From Chloroflexota bacterium (GTDB taxonomy: Bacteria; Chloroflexota; Dehalococcoidia; Lucifugimonadales; Lucifugimonadaceae): a stretch of 5,574 bases of DNA. The stretch's first letter is position 1. The number at the start of each line of letters is the position of its first letter. The notes beneath the pieces are model-generated. The model did no database searches. It was given only the letters and a program-made list of their open reading frames with translations, and was not told where the DNA came from. Both the position numbers and the translations under genes were made by a program. The stretch is from positions 1 to 5,574 of the forward strand of contig VXTA01000225.1 in NCBI GenBank assembly GCA_009837685.1, given 5' to 3'. This document shows, piece by piece, positions 1-5,574 of this stretch.

Positions 1-45
1 TTTAAGGATGATGCATGTCCGACAACCTCGGCGAGAAGTCGTCCC
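1..45. other. Short region beyond the operon terminator, no gene seen
   Basis: There is no supported reading frame here. The region contains an imperfect dyad (20-41, outer arms CGAC/GTCG and inner arms CTCG/CGAG) and the 6-bp palindrome ATGCAT (11-16). Both are too short to assign a role; the dyad could belong to the control region of whatever gene lies to the left. Confidence 0.3.
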
Positions 46-80
46 AAAATAAAACCGGGCCCGCTCGTGGGAAGGGGCCC
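46..80 (-). terminator. Rho-independent terminator closing the transporter operon
   Basis: On the minus strand, about 36 nt past the stop codon of the binding-protein gene, two GGGCCC arms (75-80 and 57-62) can form an all-GC 6-bp stem around a 12-nt loop. The stem is followed by GG and then TTTTATTTT (46-54). A GC stem with a downstream U tract is the classic intrinsic terminator layout. The U tract is broken by one A and separated from the stem by two G residues, so it is not textbook-perfect. There is no U tract on the other side of the stem, so it can work only for minus-strand transcripts, which matches the operon. Confidence 0.72.
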
Positions 81-116
81 TGATGATTTGATCGCTAGAT
101 CGCGACTGCTGGACTA

Positions 117-2060
117 TCAGCCAGACGGCTGCAATCGGATGATCGCGTGGTAGAACTCCGCCCAGATGCGTTCGGAGCGCAGGTCCGCTGTCTGGCTTGT
201 TGGCCAACCGGTCCAGTACGTCGTGTTCATCGCGTTGATGTGCCCGTCAATCACCAACTGAATCTCCGGCATGTCACGCAGGATGATCTCCGTTGCTTTG
301 CGGAACAGGTCGATGTATTCCGCATTGTCAGGCGATGCTTCCAACATGCCCATCTGGTCAACGAGAGCGTCGTACTCGGGGTTCTCGTATCGAGGTGCCG
401 AGAGGAAGTACGCAACAGTTTCACCGATGTCCGCGGAGTTGTTGGAGTGCCAGTGGACGTAGGTCTGGTACGGCTCAACGGTGCTGCCGCAGTGCCAAGT
501 CAACCATGACGGCAGGTCGCCAACTGCCTGCTTGCCCCAGAAACCGGTCAATCCACGTCGCTCGACAGCGTCGAACCCGGCGCGCTGCGCGCTCTCAACG
601 ACAGCAGTGCCCGCGCGGGACATTTTCCAGTATCCGGGGGACGGATTCCAGAGTTCGATCAAGAGAACTTCGCCGTTCGCATCAGTCCAAAAGCCGTCGT
701 CATTGCGGGAATACCCTGCGGCTTCCATGATCTCTGCGGCCTTCTCAGGATTGTGCTGATCCGTACCGTCGGCTTCGATCAGATCTCGGATCTCCTCGTA
801 GTAGGCTGCCGGACCAGGGAAACCGATCGCCAATGGCACCGCAACTGGCATGGTAGTTCCCTCAAACGCGAGGTTCGCAACGGACTGCTTGTCGATGGCG
901 AAGTTCAACGCTCGGCGGACGGCAGGATCATCGAACGGTGCGACCTTGTTGTTCATCGTCATCGAGATCATGCAGCCGTTCGGGTCGTGGATGAACGGGT
1001 CATCCTGCCACGAGATCACCTTCGGGTTCCTAACTCGAGTCAGCTCGAAGAGTCCAGGCTGGAACGTGAACTGCAAGTCGATCTCATTACGAGCCAACCG
1101 CAGCGCGATCGACTGCTCGTCGCCGGACGGTGCAAAGACGATACGCTTGACGGCGGGCAACGGTGCCACGCCGGCTTTGGCAGCCCACCAGTTGTCGTCG
1201 CGGTCGAAAATCAATGCTTCAGGCGCAGCCTTTACAAGCTTGAACGCGCCGGTGCCGACTGGCCAACCCTGCGAGATGTCGACGTTCTCAAACGTCTCGG
1301 GGTCCTTGCCTTCCCAGATGTGCTTCGGCAATACCGGCAACTGTTCTTCTGAGTTCTCTTGGAAGAGGATGAAGAATATCCGCTGATCAGGACGCGTCAG
1401 ATTCAGCTTGATGGTGTAGTCATCCGGCGCTTCGACGCTCTCTACAGCGCCTTTCAGACGGAAGTGGAATGCGCTCGAAGGATTGTCGATGATCAAATCC
1501 TGCCAAGTGAAGCGGACATCCTCCGCTGTAAACGGAGTGCCGTCCGACCAGTGTGCGTCTTCCCTGAGAGTGATTGTGATCTCGTCGAAGGTGTCGTTGT
1601 ACTGCCAATCTTTAGCCAGCCACGGACGGACCTTGCCGTCGTGGTGCCCGAAGTAGAACAGGAACTCGAGCCAAGAGTTGTTGGAGAACGTCCTGATTCG
1701 ACTCAGACCTCCGCCAGACAACAGGTTCATATTTGCCGGGTCCAGCTGCTGTCCACCGATCGCGATGACGAGCGTGCGATCGCGCGGGACGTCGCGAAGT
1801 CCTTCGGTTCCAGCTGCCGCTGGCGGTGTAGCGGTTGGTTCAGCGGTTGCTGTAACGACCTTCTCGACCTCTACTGCCACCTCTTGCTGGACTACCACCT
1901 CTTTCTCGACGACGACGGTCTCGACGACCCTCACTTCGCGCGCGACTTCGACCTCGACCGTCTGGACGACAATCTTTTCCGAGGTACACGCAAATGCCGC
2001 GACGCCGGCCAAGATGACGCTCAGGGCAGCGATCGCAAGCAACTTGTGTAACTTGAACAT
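117..2060 (-). CDS. Family 5 extracellular solute-binding lipoprotein of an Opp/Dpp-type ABC importer
   Basis: This protein of 647 residues captures substrate outside the membrane and delivers it to the permeases encoded upstream. A lipoprotein signal peptide (residues 1-24, with Lys3 and Lys6 before a hydrophobic core) ends in AAFAC. Cys25 is the predicted lipidation site, and the sequence fits the relaxed lipobox pattern. A Val/Glu stalk (30-69) and a Thr/Ala/Pro linker (70-85) precede the binding domain, which starts near residue 95. Family 5 (SBP_bac_5) hallmarks are the WSDGTPFTAEDV segment (171-182), GTGAFKL (269-275) and the stretch around DDPAVRRALNFAIDK (377-391). The stalk and linker help make it longer than typical family members. 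The ATG start has AAAGGAG at a 9-nt spacing. It is the last gene of the operon, 87 nt after the second ATPase gene. The only other cysteines are Cys363 and Cys524. The substrate is unknown; peptide or oligosaccharide are both possible. The family call is secure. Confidence 0.95.
   Translation of the reverse strand: MFKLHKLLAIAALSVILAGVAAFACTSEKIVVQTVEVEVAREVRVVETVVVEKEVVVQQEVAVEVEKVVTATAEPTATPPAAAGTEGLRDVPRDRTLVIAIGGQQLDPANMNLLSGGGLSRIRTFSNNSWLEFLFYFGHHDGKVRPWLAKDWQYNDTFDEITITLREDAHWSDGTPFTAEDVRFTWQDLIIDNPSSAFHFRLKGAVESVEAPDDYTIKLNLTRPDQRIFFILFQENSEEQLPVLPKHIWEGKDPETFENVDISQGWPVGTGAFKLVKAAPEALIFDRDDNWWAAKAGVAPLPAVKRIVFAPSGDEQSIALRLARNEIDLQFTFQPGLFELTRVRNPKVISWQDDPFIHDPNGCMISMTMNNKVAPFDDPAVRRALNFAIDKQSVANLAFEGTTMPVAVPLAIGFPGPAAYYEEIRDLIEADGTDQHNPEKAAEIMEAAGYSRNDDGFWTDANGEVLLIELWNPSPGYWKMSRAGTAVVESAQRAGFDAVERRGLTGFWGKQAVGDLPSWLTWHCGSTVEPYQTYVHWHSNNSADIGETVAYFLSAPRYENPEYDALVDQMGMLEASPDNAEYIDLFRKATEIILRDMPEIQLVIDGHINAMNTTYWTGWPTSQTADLRSERIWAEFYHAIIRLQPSG
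1854..1961 (-). repeat. Coding repeat: six degenerate hexapeptides (xxEVxV) forming the lipoprotein stalk
   Basis: Residues 34-69 of the binding protein divide into six units of six residues: TVEVEV, AREVRV, VETVVV, EKEVVV, QQEVAV and EVEKVV. Four of them fit xxEVxV. The 40 residues from 30 to 69 contain 19 Val and 9 Glu. At the DNA level the units have diverged (unit 1 ACG GTC GAG, unit 2 GCG CGC GAA), so this is a pattern kept at protein level and not a fresh tandem duplication. By analogy with other Chloroflexota lipoproteins it is probably a spacer between the lipid anchor and the binding domain. Its fold is not known to me. Confidence 0.75.
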
Positions 2061-2147
2061 TCCGGATATCTCCTTTGCTTGTGTTCTCCGTTATTGGTGG
2101 CGTTAAGGTGAAATTTGGTTTTGGGGGTGATTCTGTTTCTCGCCTAT
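2061..2147 (-). other. 87-nt A/C-rich leader between second ATPase gene and binding-protein gene
   Basis: This is the only sizeable gap inside the operon. Read on the minus strand it is rich in A and C and poor in G apart from the ribosome binding site, so little stable structure is expected within it. I see no convincing -35/-10 promoter pair and no terminator in it. A weak 5-bp hairpin (arms 2155-2159 and 2140-2144) overlaps the stop codon of the upstream gene. The gap may allow independent translation or transcript processing before the binding-protein gene; this is inference. Confidence 0.5.
2070..2076 (-). promoter_or_regulatory. Strong Shine-Dalgarno site of the binding-protein gene
   Basis: The minus strand reads AAAGGAG here, 9 nt before the ATG at 2060. 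It is one of the best ribosome binding sites in the window. It fixes the start of the binding protein directly before a proper lipoprotein signal peptide. Confidence 0.8.
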
Positions 2148-3170
2148 TCAGATGGGCGACGTTGTATTTTTGGAAAGCATCGACTCCAAGTCAGTTATCG
2201 GTCTATCCTCGTACAAGAAACATTTGACCGCACGATCATCGTCAAGCCTATAGTGCGGCGGATCGTCTTCGCATCGGTCGAACGCGTGAGGGCAACGCGG
2301 CGCGAAGGCACAACCCGTAACCGCGACATCCCGCTGGTCTCCCGATGATATCGGAGACAGGTCGTCACCCCAAGGCACACGAGGATCGGGAACCGGGATG
2401 GAGCCCATCAATAGTTGGGTGTAGGGATGCGAGGGCTGCTGGACAACATTTTCGACGTTGCCTGCTTCCACAACCGATCCTCTGTAGAGCACGTAGATGC
2501 TATCGCCGACTTGGTACGCGGTTGTTAGGTCATGGGTGATGTAGATGATCGATATACCCAGCTCCGTCTTTAACGCGCGAAGGCTCTCCAACACTGTCGC
2601 CCTAAGCGAAGCATCGATCATCGAAACAGGCTCATCCGCCACGATAACCTTCGGCTTCAAAAGGAATGCTCGGGCGACCGTGATCCGTTGGCGCTGACCA
2701 CCGCTCAACTGATGAGGGAAGCGGCGCAGAGTCTCCGCAGGTCGTAGCCCGACCTGACGCAATGCATCCTCCACCATCTCGTGCGCCTCATCCTCGGAAT
2801 CGGCGATGCCATACAACTGGGCGGGTTGAGTGAGTATCCGGTCGACTCGATAGACCGGATTGAACACCTCAAACGGGTCTTGGAAGATCGGCTGAACATT
2901 CCGTCGAAACTCTCTCCAATCATCCCCCTTGAGTGAATGTATGTCGCGCCCACGATACCGGATCTCGCCTCGCGTGGGGCGCATGAAACCCAAGAGCATC
3001 GAAGCCAGTGTCGTCTTGCCACTTCCACTCTCACCCGCTATGACGGTGATGCTCGGGTTGTCGTCGTCAACCCTAAGGCTGATGTCGTTGACCGCGACGT
3101 TCTCGACCTTGTTGAATAATCCGCGGCTGAAAACACGCGTCAGGTGGTCAGCTTCTAAGACTGCGCTCAT
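2148..3170 (-). CDS. Opp/Dpp-type ABC importer ATP-binding protein, OppF/DppF-like
   Basis: This is the second of two different ATPases that power the importer from the cytoplasmic side, 340 residues from the ATG at 3170. Motifs in order are Walker A GESGSGKTT (46-54), Q-loop Gln97, signature LSGGQRQR (155-162), Walker B VIVADEP (175-181, catalytic Glu180), D-loop SMIDAS (183-188) and H-loop His213. All key residues are present, so it should be active. The C-terminal oligo_HPY extension begins at HPYT (248-251) and has Cys287, Cys293, Cys300 and Cys317 (CX5CX6CX16C), which fits the iron-sulphur pattern reported for some Opp/Dpp ATPases. The N-terminal RGLF segment (16-19) points to the F-type subunit. 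A longer reading from a TTG at 3251 is less likely, because the ATG overlaps the upstream stop codon as ATGA and has GGAGG at 7 nt. The protein has a charged DDDNPS insert just before Walker A. Confidence 0.95.
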   Translation of the reverse strand: MSAVLEADHLTRVFSRGLFNKVENVAVNDISLRVDDDNPSITVIAGESGSGKTTLASMLLGFMRPTRGEIRYRGRDIHSLKGDDWREFRRNVQPIFQDPFEVFNPVYRVDRILTQPAQLYGIADSEDEAHEMVEDALRQVGLRPAETLRRFPHQLSGGQRQRITVARAFLLKPKVIVADEPVSMIDASLRATVLESLRALKTELGISIIYITHDLTTAYQVGDSIYVLYRGSVVEAGNVENVVQQPSHPYTQLLMGSIPVPDPRVPWGDDLSPISSGDQRDVAVTGCAFAPRCPHAFDRCEDDPPHYRLDDDRAVKCFLYEDRPITDLESMLSKNTTSPI

Positions 3171-4150
3171 GTTGCCGCCTCCGCGTAGAGATGACAACTT
3201 GTCCACCGACCTTCTCGGATCTGGTCGTAACTCGGATCCGCAGACCTGCAAATCTCCATTACCGAGTCGCAGCGCGGGTTAAATGAGCATCCGCCAGGCA
3301 GTTCGAGCAGCGCAGGAGGAAGCCCGGGAATCCCCGTCAGTCTATGCCGCCGACTAGTCGACGGCAAGCTGGCGATCAACGCTCGCGTATATGGATGGAA
3401 TGGATCGTCGAAGATGTCCAACACCTGGCCGACCTCCACAAGTTTCCCCGCGTACATAACTCCGACGTGAGACGCGAACTGCGCCATCAGACCCATGTCG
3501 TGCCCGACTATCAAAACCGCCGCACCGATCTCCTCCTGCAACTTGCGCAGCGTTAACATCACTTCGCGTTGCACTACAACATCCAAGGCACTGGTGGGTT
3601 CGTCTGCAATTATCACCTTCGGCCCCAACGAGACCGCGATGGCGATCGCGACGCGTTGTTTCATCCCGCCGCTCAATTCATGCGGATACATCCGAGAAAC
3701 CGCTGGATCAAGACCCACGCTCCGCAGAACCTCTACTATCCGCTCCGAAATCTCTGACCTGCTGATGCTGTCGAGATGGTCTTTGAATCCATTAGCTATC
3801 TGGTTGCCAACTTTGATCACCGGATTCAGTGAGTTCATGGCGCCTTGAGGGACATAAGAGATCTGCGCCAATCTGACCTCGCGCATCTCGTTTTCCGAAA
3901 GACCCAGCAAATCAACACCATCCAACAGCACTTCCCCATCGACTATACGCCCCGGAAGCTGCGTCAATCGCATCAAAGCCAGCGCGGTCGTCGTCTTGCC
4001 CGACCCGGATTCTCCCACCAGTCCGAACCGTTGGCCTGGACGCAGCTCGAACGAGACACCATCCGCCGCGCGCAACATTCCCCGCGGCGTCTCATACTCC
4101 ACAGACAAATTGTTGACCTTAAGGACAGCCTCGCCGTTCGCAGACGTCAC
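3167..4150 (-). CDS. Opp/Dpp-type ABC importer ATP-binding protein, OppD/DppD-like
   Basis: This is the first ATPase of the pair, 327 residues. Motifs in order are Walker A GESGSGKTT (46-54), Q-loop Gln102 in YVPQGAMNSLNP, signature LSGGMKQR (159-166), Walker B VIIADEP (179-185, catalytic Glu184), D-loop SALD (187-190) and H-loop His217. The C-terminal oligo_HPY domain starts at HPYT (252-255) and carries Cys288, Cys294, Cys301 and Cys319 (CX5CX6CX17C), a possible 4Fe-4S site. The MNSLNP segment after the Q-loop and the gene's position before the F-type ATPase fit the D-type subunit. The start is GTG at 4150, which overlaps the stop codon of the permease gene as GTGA and has GAGGGG at 6 nt. 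The 3' end overlaps the next ATPase gene as ATGA, so translation of the two subunits is probably coupled. Length is normal for the family. Confidence 0.95.
   Translation of the reverse strand: MTSANGEAVLKVNNLSVEYETPRGMLRAADGVSFELRPGQRFGLVGESGSGKTTTALALMRLTQLPGRIVDGEVLLDGVDLLGLSENEMREVRLAQISYVPQGAMNSLNPVIKVGNQIANGFKDHLDSISRSEISERIVEVLRSVGLDPAVSRMYPHELSGGMKQRVAIAIAVSLGPKVIIADEPTSALDVVVQREVMLTLRKLQEEIGAAVLIVGHDMGLMAQFASHVGVMYAGKLVEVGQVLDIFDDPFHPYTRALIASLPSTSRRHRLTGIPGLPPALLELPGGCSFNPRCDSVMEICRSADPSYDQIREGRWTSCHLYAEAAT
3178..3182 (-). promoter_or_regulatory. Shine-Dalgarno site that decides the start of the OppF-like ATPase
   Basis: The minus strand has GGAGG 7 nt before the ATG at 3170, inside the last codons of the upstream ATPase gene. 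Together with the ATGA stop/start overlap it favours the 340-residue protein over a version with 27 extra residues beginning at TTG 3251. Confidence 0.8.
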
Positions 4151-5037
4151 GACGTACCCCTCAATCTCGGGTTCGCGATGCGGTCAAGCCCCAACGAAGT
4201 CAGAAAGAGTCCCAGGAATATGATTACGATGACCACTACGGGCGATCCCCACCACCACCAGAATCCGCGCAGCACTGCTCCGTAGTCGTTCGCCCACCAA
4301 ATCGACCAACCCAGAGTCTGTGAATTAGCAGGTCCGAGCCCGAGCACCTCCAATCCGATCGAGAAGAGTATTCCTCCGGAGACCGCTTGGACAAAGCTTG
4401 CCGCGAGATACGACGTGAGGTTCGGCATCAACTCGACGAATATGATCCGCCACGTGCCGGCTCCGGAAGCGCGCGCCATGTTGACGAATGCCCGTTCTCG
4501 TAGCGTCAATACTTGAGCGCGGATCGTGCGCGCCGTCCCCATCCATGACAACACGCCAATGACTATTCCCATAATCCACACGGCACCGACCGGAAAGTAC
4601 TCGATGATGAAGACGAGGAGGAATAGTATCGGTATCACGAACAGCACATCCGAAATGATGCGGATGAAGGTATCAGCCCAACCACGTACGTAACCTGCGA
4701 AGAACCCGAGGCAAGTGCCTATCGTGATGCCGCAAATCCCGGCTAATAAGCCAATCAGCAACGTCTTCGGCGTACCGATCACCAGAAGCGCCAGTATTGA
4801 TCTTCCCACCGCATCGGTTCCGAACCAGTGCTCCAACGATGGTGGTTGCGAAATAGGTGCCGAATTAAGGCGCGCCAACTCCAGATCAACGAACAGATAA
4901 CCGAAGGCTGTAAAGGCGATAACTGCCCCAAGAAGCGCCAATCCAAGAAGCAGCAGCACGTTCCCGGCCAACAGCCGGAAGAAACGGCGCGCCAAAGATG
5001 CCGGAGAAATCTCGTTGCTCCTCTGTTCTACTGCCAC
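4147..5037 (-). CDS. Opp/Dpp-type ABC importer permease, OppC/DppC-like
   Basis: This integral membrane subunit of 296 residues forms half of the translocation channel. A first membrane segment lies at about 25-49. It is followed by an outer loop ending in HWFGTDAVGRSIL (70-82), the OppC-type signature before the main transmembrane domain. Further likely membrane segments lie at about 90-116, 124-145, 150-168, 211-233 and 265-284. The cytoplasmic EAA-type coupling loop, which docks on the ATPases, spans about 183-206 (AFVNMARASGAGTWRIIF, then MPN). The protein ends in NPRLRG, typical of the subfamily. A run of four Trp (260-263) precedes the last membrane segment. The start is GTG at 5037, the first possible start after an in-frame TGA (5050-5052) that is also the stop codon of the previous permease. 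Only a weak GGAC lies 6 nt upstream, so reinitiation or coupling to the 12-nt-distant upstream gene is likely. Confidence 0.94.
   Translation of the reverse strand: MAVEQRSNEISPASLARRFFRLLAGNVLLLLGLALLGAVIAFTAFGYLFVDLELARLNSAPISQPPSLEHWFGTDAVGRSILALLVIGTPKTLLIGLLAGICGITIGTCLGFFAGYVRGWADTFIRIISDVLFVIPILFLLVFIIEYFPVGAVWIMGIVIGVLSWMGTARTIRAQVLTLRERAFVNMARASGAGTWRIIFVELMPNLTSYLAASFVQAVSGGILFSIGLEVLGLGPANSQTLGWSIWWANDYGAVLRGFWWWWGSPVVVIVIIFLGLFLTSLGLDRIANPRLRGTS
4157..4162 (-). promoter_or_regulatory. Shine-Dalgarno site of the OppD-like ATPase
   Basis: The minus strand reads GAGGGG 6 nt before the GTG at 4150, inside the end of the permease gene. It supports a GTG start at the GTGA stop/start overlap. 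Confidence 0.65.
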
Positions 5038-5049
5038 GCCACTGTCCGA

Positions 5050-5574
5050 TCAATCGGTCTCATGCCGAATCCTGGGATCCAAAATCGGGTACACAATGTC
5101 AAGCAGGATCAAGAACAGCGTCACTACGATGATCACCACTAGAAGTATGAGCTGCAACAGCGGCAAGTCTTTGACCGTGATGGCATCGAGCAATATCGTG
5201 CCGATACCCGGATAGACGAACACAACTTCCACAAGGGCCGATCCCGATACGATGAATCCCAGACTCAACGCGAGGAAGGTTATTTGGGGCAACAACGCGT
5301 TCCGAACTTGGTACGTGTAAAAGACGCGCCACGGCTTCAGTCCCATCGCTCGTGACATCTGCACGTAATCTTCGCCCTGGACGATCACAATCATCGAACG
5401 CATTACGATAGCCCAGCCCCCGGCGGCGACTGCGACCAGCGACAACGCCGGCAGGAACGCATGTTTGACAATCGTGAAGAGGCCGTTGAGGCTGAACTCT
5501 GGCGACTCGCCCAACGTGTAGCCACCACCTAGCGGAAACACCGCCCACGTAAAGGCTAACAGAGCAATCAGCAC
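5050..5574 (-). CDS. Opp/Dpp-type ABC importer permease, OppB/DppB-like (C-terminal part, cut by window edge)
   Basis: The 174 visible residues are the C-terminal half of the other channel-forming permease. OppB/DppB proteins usually have a little over 300 residues, so roughly the N-terminal half lies beyond the right edge. The leading GTG codon at the edge is probably an internal Val. Visible features are the FLPALSL segment (40-46), a membrane stretch ending at MRSMI (58-62), the EAA-type coupling loop at about 68-96 (EDYVQMSRAMGLKPWRVF, then RNALLP), and the FVYPGIGTILLDAI segment that matches the OppB consensus (VF.WPGLG..L..AI). A last very hydrophobic segment leads to the DIVYPILDPRIR end typical of the family. 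The stop codon is 12 nt before the OppC-like gene and in the same frame. The operon promoter must lie further upstream, outside the window. Confidence 0.93.
   Translation of the reverse strand: MLIALLAFTWAVFPLGGGYTLGESPEFSLNGLFTIVKHAFLPALSLVAVAAGGWAIVMRSMIVIVQGEDYVQMSRAMGLKPWRVFYTYQVRNALLPQITFLALSLGFIVSGSALVEVVFVYPGIGTILLDAITVKDLPLLQLILLVVIIVVTLFLILLDIVYPILDPRIRHETD

Noticed and set aside
1890..1961. Clustered TCGAC/GTCGAC-like words that look like a DNA repeat or a set of binding sites
   Set aside because: They arise from repeated GTC (Val) and GAG/GAA (Glu) codons in the stalk and have no regular spacing beyond the hexapeptide pattern.
1359..2051. Long plus-strand open frame opposite the binding-protein gene (also 147-509 and 753-1352)
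   Set aside because: The translations are Arg/Asp-rich, with no domain or signal that I recognise, and they mirror the codon bias of the real gene on the other strand. The Val/Glu stalk alone creates a long stop-free antisense stretch.
2140..2170. Possible plus-strand terminator (TCGCC/GGCGA hairpin with a later T run at 2166-2170)
   Set aside because: No plus-strand gene ends here, the stem is only 5 bp and the T run is 6 nt away from the stem, so the T run is probably incidental coding sequence of the ATPase gene.
2705..3034. Second minus-strand frame inside the OppF-like ATPase gene
   Set aside because: It is an out-of-frame shadow. The overlapping frame has every ATPase motif in order without interruption, so there is no sign of a frameshift or gene remnant.
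3171..3251. A 27-residue N-terminal extension of the OppF-like ATPase from a TTG codon
   Set aside because: It would overlap the upstream ATPase gene by about 85 nt, with no family similarity in the extension. The ATG at 3170 has GGAGG at 7 nt and an ATGA overlap, and the family domain begins directly after it.
1..5574. tRNA, rRNA, CRISPR arrays, insertion sequences or phage genes
   Set aside because: I saw no regularly spaced direct repeats, no transposase or integrase motifs and no RNA gene signature. Coding sequence of one operon fills almost the whole window.

Overview
The window lies in the 3' part of one operon on the minus strand. The operon encodes an Opp/Dpp-type (peptide/nickel/oligosaccharide, family 5) ABC importer. 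In transcription order, from high to low coordinates, the genes are: an OppB/DppB-type permease cut by the right edge (5050-5574), an OppC/DppC-type permease (4147-5037), an OppD/DppD-type ATPase (3167-4150), an OppF/DppF-type ATPase (2148-3170) and a family 5 substrate-binding lipoprotein (117-2060). A GC-rich hairpin followed by a broken U tract (46-80) then closes the operon. Positions 1-45 hold no gene that I can support.

The likely host is a member of the Chloroflexota. The main clue is the binding protein. After its lipidated cysteine it carries a long Val/Glu/Lys stalk and a Thr/Ala/Pro-rich linker, a layout I know mainly from Chloroflexota solute-binding lipoproteins. The moderate-to-high GC content and the use of GTG starts fit but are not specific. 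This is an inference from sequence style; no marker gene is present.

The parts form a complete importer apart from the missing N-terminal half of the first permease and the promoter, both of which lie beyond the right edge. The lipoprotein captures substrate outside the membrane, the two permeases form the channel, and the two different ATPases drive transport. Coupling is tight across the membrane and ATPase genes: a 12-nt gap, then a GTGA overlap, then an ATGA overlap. The binding-protein gene is different. It comes last, after an 87-nt A/C-rich leader, and has its own strong ribosome binding site, which would suit separate and higher expression. The substrate cannot be read from the sequence. 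A peptide is the default for the family, but some features leave an oligosaccharide possible.

This is an ordinary transport operon and I found no new system in it. The points worth a second look are the degenerate hexapeptide stalk, the four-cysteine C-terminal motifs in both ATPases, the gene order with its leader, and the weak start signal of the second permease.
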